From: Alphaproteobacteria bacterium HT1-32
GTDB taxonomy: Bacteria > Pseudomonadota > Alphaproteobacteria > Rhodospirillales > HT1-32
Length of the DNA stretch: 64,000 nucleotides
Assembly (NCBI GenBank): GCA_009649675.1
Contig: WJPL01000003.1
Location: 409,645-473,644, forward strand
Reading direction: 5' to 3'
How positions within the stretch are numbered: the stretch's first letter is position 1; every line of letters starts with the position of its first letter. The notes below the pieces were generated by a model. That model saw nothing but the letters and a program-made list of their open reading frames with translations, ran no database searches and had not been told where the DNA came from. The translations under genes and the position numbers were made by a program. Below are positions 7,305 to 15,032 of the stretch, one piece after another.

Positions 7305-9070
7305 GTGATATCGACCATCGGCTTGTTGATATATTCAGCACGGACATGCACATCGAGGACGTAGGCCGCTCCGGCTTCCAGCCGGTCCAGCGCCGTTTCA
7401 AGTGCCGCCGGCAGATCAGCCAGATCCGTGACCGGTCCCGCCGCTTCAAGCCCCTGCGCACGGGCAAGGGCAACCAGATCCGGTGCCGGACCTTCCATGC
7501 GCTGCCCGACAGGTGCGTTCTCAACCGGACGTCCCCGCCGTTCCGCGACGTGGATCTGGTGATTTTCGTCGTTGTAATAGGAATGATTGTTCGCAATCAG
7601 GAACAGGACCGGCAGTTTCAGCGTCACCGCGTTCCAGATCGCCGTCAGGCCCATGGTGTAGTCACCATCCCCCAGGATCGCCACTGTCCGCCGGTCGGAG
7701 CCGCTTTCACGCAGTCCCAGCGCCACACCGACCGCAATCGACGTCCCCGCCCCAAGACCACCACCGCCGGTATGACCGAGGAAATCGAGCGGATGTTCGA
7801 TGACATTCGCATTTGTCGGCCAGCCCAGCGGACGCCCTGTAATGGTCAGGTTGCGTCCTTCACTGGCAATGGCATAGGCATTGGCAAGGTCCATCAGGCC
7901 GATTTCCCCGGATGCGGCTGGCGCCGTCACCGGGAAGCTGCGGGGAGCGGCCTTCTCTGCCGTACGGCCCCGTTTTTCCAGTGCCTCGATCAGACGACGG
8001 ACACCGGTTTCAGGAACGGTCGCAATATTCAGATCAAGTGCCGGAAGCCCGCCATAATCCATATTCCAGCCACGATGAATCTGCACATCATTGGATATAC
8101 CGATCACCGGCGGACGCGGCGAACCCGGCGGGAAGGCAAGTTTAATGGCATTACCGGCGTCCAGCCAGTCGAGCATGATAACAGCATCGGCTTCCTGAAT
8201 AGCCTGCATCACACGCCCTTTCAGTCGCCAGCCGGTTTCGCCGACGAAGGCGGGATGTGAGGACGGGAACCCGGCCGGAAGCTTCATATGGGTCGTTGTC
8301 CGGGCACCAAGTAATTCCGCAAAGCGCACGCGATCTGCCCAGGCACCCTCGTCACGGCTTGACCGGCCACAGAAGATGAACGGCCGCTTGGCCTTCATCA
8401 GAATGTCTGCCGCCTGTTCGATATCTCTAGCGTCCGGCTCCGGGTCACGCGGGGCCTGAAACAGTTCGATCGGATCCAGATCCGGATAGGACTCCAGTTC
8501 TTCTTCCTGAACAGACACATCCAGATTGACGTATACCGGTCCGTTCGGACGGCTGTTCGCGATCAGTGTACCCCGGCGAATCGCCTCGACTGCTGCAACC
8601 GGAGAAGCCGGCTGGTCGTCCCATTTCGTATAGCCACGCACCATGCCACCCTGATCGATAGTGGTATGAATCCATTCAATCCAGGGTCGCCGCTGCGCCG
8701 CATCCACCGGGCCTGTCGCCCCGACCAGCAACATCGGTGTGCGGTCACACCAAGCATTGAAAATTCCCATGCTGGCATGCATCAGCCCAACATTACTGTG
8801 CACAGCCACGGCCAGCGCCTTGTCCGTAACCTTGGCGTAACCCTGAGCAATACCGACCGCATGCTCTTCATGCATGCAGACAATCATCTCCGGCTTTGTG
8901 TTACCGAGATAATTGACGATTGAATCATGCAGCCCACGAAAACTCGCGCCCGGATTGAGACAAATATACGGGAAGCCCTGTTCACGCAGCGCATCAGCAA
9001 TGACATCACTGCCGTAAATCGGCGCATTGCTCAGGTTTGGCGGGGTTTCGGTTTTATTGGACTGACTCAT
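7301..9070 (-). CDS. thiamine-diphosphate enzyme, acetolactate synthase/benzoylformate decarboxylase-like
   Basis: 589 residues in the three-domain POX layout: an N-terminal PYR domain with the cofactor-activating glutamate in 'VCMHEEHAVGIAQGYAK' (about residue 68), a middle domain, and a C-terminal PP domain with the ThDP motif 'GDGDYTMG...NNHSYYND'. It is not the housekeeping acetolactate synthase: there is no small subunit gene beside it and the family residues around the active site differ. In this cluster it may decarboxylate a 2-keto acid or join or cleave a C-C bond. It overlaps the molybdenum hydroxylase start by four bases (GTGA), so both enzymes are probably made together. Substrate unknown. 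Confidence 0.85.
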   Translation of the reverse strand: MSQSNKTETPPNLSNAPIYGSDVIADALREQGFPYICLNPGASFRGLHDSIVNYLGNTKPEMIVCMHEEHAVGIAQGYAKVTDKALAVAVHSNVGLMHASMGIFNAWCDRTPMLLVGATGPVDAAQRRPWIEWIHTTIDQGGMVRGYTKWDDQPASPVAAVEAIRRGTLIANSRPNGPVYVNLDVSVQEEELESYPDLDPIELFQAPRDPEPDARDIEQAADILMKAKRPFIFCGRSSRDEGAWADRVRFAELLGARTTTHMKLPAGFPSSHPAFVGETGWRLKGRVMQAIQEADAVIMLDWLDAGNAIKLAFPPGSPRPPVIGISNDVQIHRGWNMDYGGLPALDLNIATVPETGVRRLIEALEKRGRTAEKAAPRSFPVTAPAASGEIGLMDLANAYAIASEGRNLTITGRPLGWPTNANVIEHPLDFLGHTGGGGLGAGTSIAVGVALGLRESGSDRRTVAILGDGDYTMGLTAIWNAVTLKLPVLFLIANNHSYYNDENHQIHVAERRGRPVENAPVGQRMEGPAPDLVALARAQGLEAAGPVTDLADLPAALETALDRLEAGAAYVLDVHVRAEYINKPMVDIT

Positions 9071-9107
9071 TGAGCGAGGCTCCTGAAGCGAGTGGATATG
9101 TTGTGAA

Positions 9108-11135
9108 TTAGATCAATCGGCCACTGAACGACCGCAGGCCGGGCAGAAGGTCGCCCAGATAGGATTGTGGCCAGGGAACGTGCAGCATCAGGTGAAACAG
9201 GCCGTAAGTCGCAAAGCTGAACAGAACTGTGATAACCAGCGCCTTCAGAGGCCGGGTTTCCCCCTGCAACACCATGTAGGCAAAGACATAGAGAACCATC
9301 GCCGGCAGCATGCCGATCAAAGGCACTGCCAGAATCAGCCCGACAGCCCAGGCGGCCTGTACCAGGGTTCCGGACAATGGCAGCGCATCTGACATTTCCT
9401 TCAGCGGAGGAATACGCCCCATCACGGCGAAAATTCCGAAAAACCCGGCGGCAATAAGACCGGCAACAGCGACAGCCTGCGGCAACAGTTTTGCGGACAG
9501 CTCCCAAGGGCTGGAAGAGACGATGACATAGATCATCATCGCAATAACCAGCACCCAGAGTGTCAGATCAGCAACCAGCATACCGCCCCGCGCATGCGGA
9601 CCGAAAGACGCTTTCCCGGCCACGGACATGCCGGAGGTCTTGCTGTCACTGCCTTTCGCCGGGGTTTTCATAAATCGCCCGACCAGCGGCTTGAACAGCA
9701 TCAGCGCCATCACCGCGAACAACACCATCGGGATTGGCTGCAACATCCAGTCGACGCCATAGCGCAAATGCGAAATGAACAGGTAGTTCTCGACCAGCCC
9801 GCCAAGCACAAAACCCAGAATCAGCGGCGGACGCGGCCAGCCGAGACGCTTCATGACCCAGCCAAGCGTGCCGATCGCCAGCAGCAACAGCAGGTCGCCA
9901 TAGTCCTTAGACCCCTGATAGGCGCTGACCACCATGATACCAAATACCAGCGGAACCAGCATTCCCGGACGAACACCGGCAATTTTGGCGAACTTGTCGG
10001 CAAACATGAAACAGGCACCGGCACCGAGAATATTTGCCAGCGCGACCGTCCAGATCAGGGTGAAAGTCATATCCAGATGCTTGTCGAGCATCCCCGGCCC
10101 GGGCGTAATCCCGTGGATCAGAAAGGCACCGAGCAGCAATGCCATAGAGGCCGATCCGGGCACGCCGAATGCCAGCGTCGGAACCAGCGCCCCACCTTCC
10201 TTTGCATTGTTCGAACTCTCGGAGGCAATAACGCCCCGCACATCGCCCTTACCGAAGCTTTCCGCAGCGCCTTTCTCGGTTCTGGCCGCGTAACCATAGG
10301 CAACCCAGTCAATAACCGACGCCCCCATACCGGGAATGGCACCCAGCACGGTCCCGATGCTAGAGCAGCGAAGCACCAGCCACCAATTTTTCAGAACGTC
10401 CCGGACACCTTCAAGCTGTTGCCAGGCTTTCGGCTTTCCCGCACCTTCCGCAATTGCCTTTTTCGAGGTTGCAAGATCAATGATCTCGGGAATTGCGAAC
10501 AGACCAAGCGCCAGCGGGACCAGCGGCAGGCCGTCCCAGAGATAAATCATATCGAAAGTCCAGCGGAGTTCACCCGTCTGCGGCTCATCACCAATTGTTG
10601 CCAGCAGCAGGCCGAGAGCAGCCGCAACGATCCCCTTGAACAATGCCCCGTGGCTGAGTGCGACAACCAGAGTCAGGCCAAGCAGGCACACCGCCAGCAG
10701 ATCAGGCGTTCCAATCGACAGCATGAAGGGGCGCAGCAAGGGTATGGTCAGGGCCAGAACAAACGCCCCGAACAGGCCTCCCGCGACAGAGGCTGTAAAA
10801 GCCGCCCCGTAGGCCCGGCCCGCCTGACCATTCTTTGCCATCGGATGGCCATCAAGAACGGTCGCCGCGGAACCAACCGTACCCGGCACACCAAACAACA
10901 CTGCCGGGATGGTATCCGATGTCGTCGTTACCGACTGAACACCGACCAGAAAGGCCAGTGCCGTATAAGGGTCCATTGAGAATGTCAGCGGCAGCAAAAG
11001 AGACAGACCGACCAGTCCGCCAATGCCGGGAATGACACCAATCAGCAGCCCCAGAAAGGTCCCGAATGCAACGAACATTAACCGGTAGGGCTCGGTAATT
11101 ATTCCGAGCGCCTGCGTCGCTGCATCAAGAATCAT
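9108..11135 (-). CDS. tripartite tricarboxylate transporter permease, TctA-TctB fusion
   Basis: 675 residues. Residues 1 to about 500 are TctA: 'GTFLGLLIGVIPGIGG', 'FGVPGTVGSAATVLDG' and the repeat 'IGTVLGAIPGMGASVIDW' with 'LAFGVPGSASMA'. After a hydrophilic linker (about 500-525, Lys/Ser/Gly-rich) come four more membrane segments ('LTLWVLVIAMMIYVIV' and following) that match TctB, normally a separate small gene. The fused protein would form the complete membrane part, using the periplasmic TctC encoded divergently at 11367. It is the first gene of the minus-strand catabolic arm, 37 bases before the ThDP enzyme. TTT systems import carboxylates such as citrate, terephthalate and related acids. 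Confidence 0.9.
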   Translation of the reverse strand: MILDAATQALGIITEPYRLMFVAFGTFLGLLIGVIPGIGGLVGLSLLLPLTFSMDPYTALAFLVGVQSVTTTSDTIPAVLFGVPGTVGSAATVLDGHPMAKNGQAGRAYGAAFTASVAGGLFGAFVLALTIPLLRPFMLSIGTPDLLAVCLLGLTLVVALSHGALFKGIVAAALGLLLATIGDEPQTGELRWTFDMIYLWDGLPLVPLALGLFAIPEIIDLATSKKAIAEGAGKPKAWQQLEGVRDVLKNWWLVLRCSSIGTVLGAIPGMGASVIDWVAYGYAARTEKGAAESFGKGDVRGVIASESSNNAKEGGALVPTLAFGVPGSASMALLLGAFLIHGITPGPGMLDKHLDMTFTLIWTVALANILGAGACFMFADKFAKIAGVRPGMLVPLVFGIMVVSAYQGSKDYGDLLLLLAIGTLGWVMKRLGWPRPPLILGFVLGGLVENYLFISHLRYGVDWMLQPIPMVLFAVMALMLFKPLVGRFMKTPAKGSDSKTSGMSVAGKASFGPHARGGMLVADLTLWVLVIAMMIYVIVSSSPWELSAKLLPQAVAVAGLIAAGFFGIFAVMGRIPPLKEMSDALPLSGTLVQAAWAVGLILAVPLIGMLPAMVLYVFAYMVLQGETRPLKALVITVLFSFATYGLFHLMLHVPWPQSYLGDLLPGLRSFSGRLI

Positions 11136-11214
11136 CTGGCTTCCCTAACCCCATCCGGTTTCCGCGACATTTGGTCGCCAGCAGCCTTGTTCGCTGCATT
11201 TTACCCCATTGATG

Positions 11215-11235
11215 ATTGTAATAATGTATGACAAT
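11215..11235. promoter_or_regulatory. candidate GntR operator in the divergent transporter control region
   Basis: Between the divergent tctAB and tctC genes (gap 11136-11366) lies an AT-rich segment with the dyad ATTGT (11215-11219)-N11-ACAAT (11231-11235). FCD-type GntR regulators often bind short ATTGT/ACAAT-type dyads. The octamer ACAATATG at 11231-11238 recurs, inverted, at 14245-14252 just upstream of the gntR gene. The site sits where it could control both arms. This is a prediction from pattern only. Confidence 0.35.
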
Positions 11236-11366
11236 ATGACTAGCAAGAAAATTTGGCTCTCCGGCGAAAGCGGCTGTAATCCGCGTTCACTGGCGAATCC
11301 GGTTATTCTTTCAAATGATCAAAAATGACCTGAAGGTCATGAACCATATTCCCGGGAGGAATGACG

Positions 11367-12419
11367 ATGCGAGTATCTGGACTGATTAAGGCCGGCGCCG
11401 CGGCGCTGGCCCTGTTTGCGGCGGCCACACCCGGCGCAGCCATGGCGGACGTCGCCGATCTCTACAAAGGCAAAACCCTCACCATTCTCATCGGCCATCC
11501 GCCGGGAGGCTCTTACGATCTGTATGCCCAGCTGACCGCCGCACATTTCAGCAAATTTGTTCCCGGCAACCCTGATGTCATCGTCCAGCACATGCCGGGC
11601 GGCGGCGGCCGCAAAGGGGCTGCTTTTTTCTATAACAAGACAGCACCTGACGGCCTGACCGTCGCCGTTCTGCCGGACACGCTCGGACATATTCAGCTGC
11701 TCACACCGAAACGCGCAGACTGGGATGCCAGGAATTTTCGCTATATCGGGCGTTATGCCAGTGCGAACTCCGCATTTGCGATCCGGAAAGGTGCGCCGGC
11801 ACAGACAACAGACGAAATGGCCCACAAGGAAACGATTGTCGCCTGCACCGGTAAAGCGGCCCGCAGCGCACAGATGCCGGCACTGGTCGAGAATGTCCTC
11901 GGCTACAAGTATCGCCTGATATGCGGCTACAAGGGATCTTCCGCTTCCAAGATCGCCATGCTGCGTGGTGAAGTCGATATGTTCTCGGCAAACTGGGCAA
12001 CCTTCAAAGCCAACGACACTGACGCCATTGCCGACGGCACGATCAAGATCGTCATGCAGGCTGGTGTCGACCGTGACCCGGATCTGCCGGATGTCCCGCT
12101 GCTGCAGGATCTGACCGATGATCCGAAGGCCAAACGCCTGCTGCGTTTTGCATCCTCGGCTGCTCCGCTTGGTCGTTCCATGATGGCCGCTCCGGGCACA
12201 CCGGAAGAGGTTATCACCGCACTTCGGAAGGCTTTTCAGGAAATGGTCAAAGACCCTGACTTCCTTGCAGACGCTGCCAAGCGCCAGGCCATTATTGATC
12301 CGGCAACCGGCGAAGCGATGGAAGCCGTTAATGCTGAAATCATGAGTGCCGATCCGGAACTGGTCGCTGCGACCATTGCCGCGATGGATACTTCAAAAGC
12401 ATCAGAAAAGGCCAACTAG
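11367..12419 (+). CDS. TctC-family periplasmic solute-binding protein
   Basis: 350 residues starting at ATG 11367, which lies six bases after the ribosome-binding site GGGAGGA (11354-11360); the earlier ATG at 11361 abuts that site and is less likely. A signal peptide (RVSGLIKAGAAALALFAAA...GAAMA) is cut before DVADLYKGK. The mature part has 'GHPPGGSYDLYAQLTAAHF' and 'MPGGGGRKGAAFFYNK', the loops that bind a carboxylate through water in TctC/Bug proteins. It delivers substrate to the TctA-TctB fusion encoded divergently. A strong hairpin follows the stop. Ligand identity is unknown; its neighbours suggest an aromatic-type carboxylate. Confidence 0.9.
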   Translation: MRVSGLIKAGAAALALFAAATPGAAMADVADLYKGKTLTILIGHPPGGSYDLYAQLTAAHFSKFVPGNPDVIVQHMPGGGGRKGAAFFYNKTAPDGLTVAVLPDTLGHIQLLTPKRADWDARNFRYIGRYASANSAFAIRKGAPAQTTDEMAHKETIVACTGKAARSAQMPALVENVLGYKYRLICGYKGSSASKIAMLRGEVDMFSANWATFKANDTDAIADGTIKIVMQAGVDRDPDLPDVPLLQDLTDDPKAKRLLRFASSAAPLGRSMMAAPGTPEEVITALRKAFQEMVKDPDFLADAAKRQAIIDPATGEAMEAVNAEIMSADPELVAATIAAMDTSKASEKAN

Positions 12420-12439
12420 ACCTTCTCTCAATTTGGTTA

Positions 12440-12470
12440 CGCCACGGTCGGGCTTGTCCCGGTCGTGGCG
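12440..12470 (+). other. intercistronic hairpin between tctC and ubiD
   Basis: CGCCACG (12440-12446) pairs with CGTGGCG (12464-12470), and after two mismatches GGG-type pairs continue the stem around a short loop. No T-run follows. Such hairpins after binding-protein genes protect the upstream message from 3' exonucleases, so that more binding protein is made than the downstream enzyme. It could also attenuate ubiD. Confidence 0.5.
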
Positions 12471-12520
12471 AACCTGTCTAAAATTTGCTTATCAGCTGCC
12501 AATCCGGAGACAACAGGTAC

Positions 12521-14158
12521 ATGGCCAAGGCAACCAGAACAGCCGCCGGCGCCCCGGCAAACATGCAGGAACATCTCAATCTGCTTCGGGCCAGGGGCCT
12601 TCTTGTTGATATCGACCGCGAAATAAACAAGGACACCGAACTGCACCCCCTCGCCCGGTGGCAGTTTCAGGGTGGTCTGCCGGAAACCGCACGCCGCGCC
12701 TTCGTCTTCAACAATATTACAGATTCAAAAGGCCGCCGGTATGACATTCCGGTCGCCGTCGGCGCCCTCGGTGCCTCACCGGAGATCTACGCCACCGGGC
12801 TTGGCGTTCCCGTTGAGGAAATTGGCGACGTCTGGCTGCGGGCCGTTACCAACCCCATTGAACCGGAACTGGTTGACGAAGCCCCCTGCCAGCAGGTTGT
12901 CATGACCGGCGAGGACCTGACCCGCCCGGATGGCGGCATGACGGCCCTGCCTGTTCCCATCTCGACGCCCGGATTTGATGCCGCGCCCTATCTCACAGCG
13001 ACTCTGGTTGTGACAAAAGATCCGGAAAACGGCATTCGAAACATGGGAACCTACCGTGCCCAGCTGAAAGCTCCGGACCGCATGGGGGTCCGGATGGCCA
13101 CCCGGCTCAGCGGTGCGGGCGGTTATCAGCACTGGCTGAAATATCAGGCAATGGGCCAGCCAATGCCGGTTGCCATCGTTGTTGGCTGTGCTCCGGCCAT
13201 CCTGTTTACCGGCCCCCAGAAGCTGCCGATCGACCAGGATGAAATGGCTGTTGCCGGTGGCCTGATCGGCAAACCGGTTCCGGTCGTCCGCTGCAAGACC
13301 GTTGATCTGGAGGTTCCTGCCGATTGTGAAATCATCATAGAAGGACTTATCAGCACGGAATATCTGGAACCTGAAGGCCCGTTTGGTGAAAGCCATGGTC
13401 ATGTGGCACTTGAAGATTTCAATATGTCCATGCAGGTCACTGCGATCACCCATCGCCACAAACCGGTTTTCGTCTCGATTATCAGTCAGGTAACACCGAG
13501 CGAATCCAGCGTGCTGAAGAAAGTCGCTTATGAACCACTGTTCCTGAACCACCTCAAAAAGGTTCTGAACGTCAAAGGCATCAAACGGGTGGTGATGCAT
13601 GAACCCCTCACGAATATCCGCAAGGTGATCTTCCTCCAGTTTGACCGGTCGGCACCACAGACAGAAGTCTGGCGCGGGCTGAATGGCGCGGCAACCTTGC
13701 AGGCACAATGTGGCAAGGTCGTCATCGCCGTTTCCGAGGATATTGACCCGAACAATGCCGATGCGATTTTCTGGTCGATTGCCTATCGCTCCAACATCAC
13801 GACAGATGTGCTCACCATGCCGTACCGCTCTGGCGGTCACGGGCCAAAGTCAGGCGGCGCCGGCTCCGACGGGACATTGATGATTGATGCGACTCTGAAA
13901 CATGACATGCCGCCACTGGCCCTGCCCGCCGAACCCTATATGACCCGGGCAAAGGAAATATGGGATGAGCTTGAACTCCCTCGCCTGTCCCCGCAACCAC
14001 CCTGGTATGGCTATGACCTCGGTGACTGGGATGATGTCTGGACCACCTATGCTGACCGGGCGACTGCAGGGGACTGGGCTATTTCCGGTGTTGAAACATT
14101 CAGCCAGAAGCAGGGAGGCCTGAAGCCCGAGACGCCGATACGCGCCGTGAAGAAGTAG
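12521..14158 (+). CDS. UbiD-family prenylated-FMN-dependent decarboxylase
   Basis: 545 residues from ATG 12521; an upstream TTG at 12485 is disfavoured. The UbiD catalytic set is intact by motif: R179 in 'NMGTYRAQL', and E285 and E290 in 'EPEGPFGESHGH', corresponding to Fdc1 R173, E277 and E282. 'SEDIDPNNADAIFW' is also typical. UbiD enzymes reversibly decarboxylate aromatic, heteroaromatic or unsaturated acids and need prFMN made by UbiX, which is not encoded in this window. Its position right after the carboxylate-binding protein suggests it acts on the imported compound or a close product, as HmfF acts on furandicarboxylate and other UbiD members act on phenolic acids. Substrate not determinable here. 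Confidence 0.92.
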   Translation: MAKATRTAAGAPANMQEHLNLLRARGLLVDIDREINKDTELHPLARWQFQGGLPETARRAFVFNNITDSKGRRYDIPVAVGALGASPEIYATGLGVPVEEIGDVWLRAVTNPIEPELVDEAPCQQVVMTGEDLTRPDGGMTALPVPISTPGFDAAPYLTATLVVTKDPENGIRNMGTYRAQLKAPDRMGVRMATRLSGAGGYQHWLKYQAMGQPMPVAIVVGCAPAILFTGPQKLPIDQDEMAVAGGLIGKPVPVVRCKTVDLEVPADCEIIIEGLISTEYLEPEGPFGESHGHVALEDFNMSMQVTAITHRHKPVFVSIISQVTPSESSVLKKVAYEPLFLNHLKKVLNVKGIKRVVMHEPLTNIRKVIFLQFDRSAPQTEVWRGLNGAATLQAQCGKVVIAVSEDIDPNNADAIFWSIAYRSNITTDVLTMPYRSGGHGPKSGGAGSDGTLMIDATLKHDMPPLALPAEPYMTRAKEIWDELELPRLSPQPPWYGYDLGDWDDVWTTYADRATAGDWAISGVETFSQKQGGLKPETPIRAVKK

Positions 14159-14239
14159 ACCTTCCGCGCTCCGACCCGGTATTTGTTGCTGACAGGACGC
14201 ACTGAACACCAACCTGTCGAATTGGTCATAGAATAAAGG

Positions 14240-14256
14240 TATAACATATTGTAGGT
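14240..14256. promoter_or_regulatory. candidate operator upstream of gntR
   Basis: CATATTGT at 14245-14252 is the reverse complement of ACAATATG found in the divergent tctAB/tctC region (11231-11238). It lies about 46 bases before the gntR start, in an AT-rich stretch with 'gaataaaggtataac'. It may be the site for autoregulation. An eight-base match can arise by chance, so confidence is low. Confidence 0.25.
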
Positions 14257-14297
14257 CAGCGATTATCGCAGATCGCAAGAACAGAAAGACAAAACAG

Positions 14298-14978
14298 ATG
14301 CCAGAGGCTGCGGACAATATCCTCGTTCCGATACGACAACAGGTCGCCCCCCTTCGTCTGCGCATCATTCAGTCCGTACGTCGCGCCATTGAACGTGGCG
14401 TTCTCAGCCCCGGACAACGACTGGTCGAGAAAGACCTCTGCCTTCAGCTTGAAGTCAGCCGGACCTCCCTGCGGGAGGCACTGCGTGAACTGGAGGCCGA
14501 CGGCGTACTGACCCATGTATCAAACCGTGGCCTGACGGTTGCCCGGATCGGCTATCGCGATGCTGAGAATATTTATCGTATCCGGGCAGAAATCGAGGCG
14601 ATCACAGTCGAGCAGTTTATCGAAAAGGCGACCGACGAGGATGTTCTGGTGATGTCCGAATGGGGAACCGCACTGGTGGAAGCCTATCGCCTTGGCGCGC
14701 GTTTCGAGATACTGGAGTCAAAGCGCCGGTTTTATGATCATATCTGTGTCGTCGCCGACAACAATGTTGCCTCTGAAATTCTCAACAAGCTGTCATTACG
14801 GACATCGCAATTACGCGCCCCGTCAGTTTCACGCCCTGAACGTCAGGTCCAGAGCATCGTTGAAATAGAAGAGCTGACGGAAGCCATTCGTAACCGCGAC
14901 ACCAAACGTGCGGTCAAGGCTGCACGCAACCATGTCCATAACGCAGCCCGGTCAGCCCTCAGCCTCATCGAAAGCTGA
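14298..14978 (+). CDS. GntR-family regulator with FCD ligand domain
   Basis: 226 residues. Residues about 15-80 are a GntR winged helix ('SPGQRLVEKDLCLQLEVSR' then 'TSLREALRELEADGVLTH'); the rest is an all-helical FCD domain ('YRIRAEIEAITVEQFIEK', 'FYDHICVVADNN', C-terminal 'ARNHVHNAARSAL'). FCD domains bind small carboxylates, often through a metal held by Asp/His residues; H150-region and C-terminal His residues fit this. It lies 139 bases after ubiD in the same direction and is the only regulator in the catabolic island, so it probably senses the imported acid or an intermediate and controls both arms. Confidence 0.9.
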   Translation: MPEAADNILVPIRQQVAPLRLRIIQSVRRAIERGVLSPGQRLVEKDLCLQLEVSRTSLREALRELEADGVLTHVSNRGLTVARIGYRDAENIYRIRAEIEAITVEQFIEKATDEDVLVMSEWGTALVEAYRLGARFEILESKRRFYDHICVVADNNVASEILNKLSLRTSQLRAPSVSRPERQVQSIVEIEELTEAIRNRDTKRAVKAARNHVHNAARSALSLIES

Positions 14979-15032
14979 GAACGCCGCCAGGCGGTTGTCA
15001 TCACAATGAGAAAACGATGACTTGCCGATTAA

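Noticed and set aside
9594-10979. A 461-codon plus-strand frame inside the TctA-TctB gene
   Set aside because: Its peptide is His/Gln/Arg/Asn-rich in the way antisense frames of membrane-protein genes are; TctA on the other strand is unambiguous.
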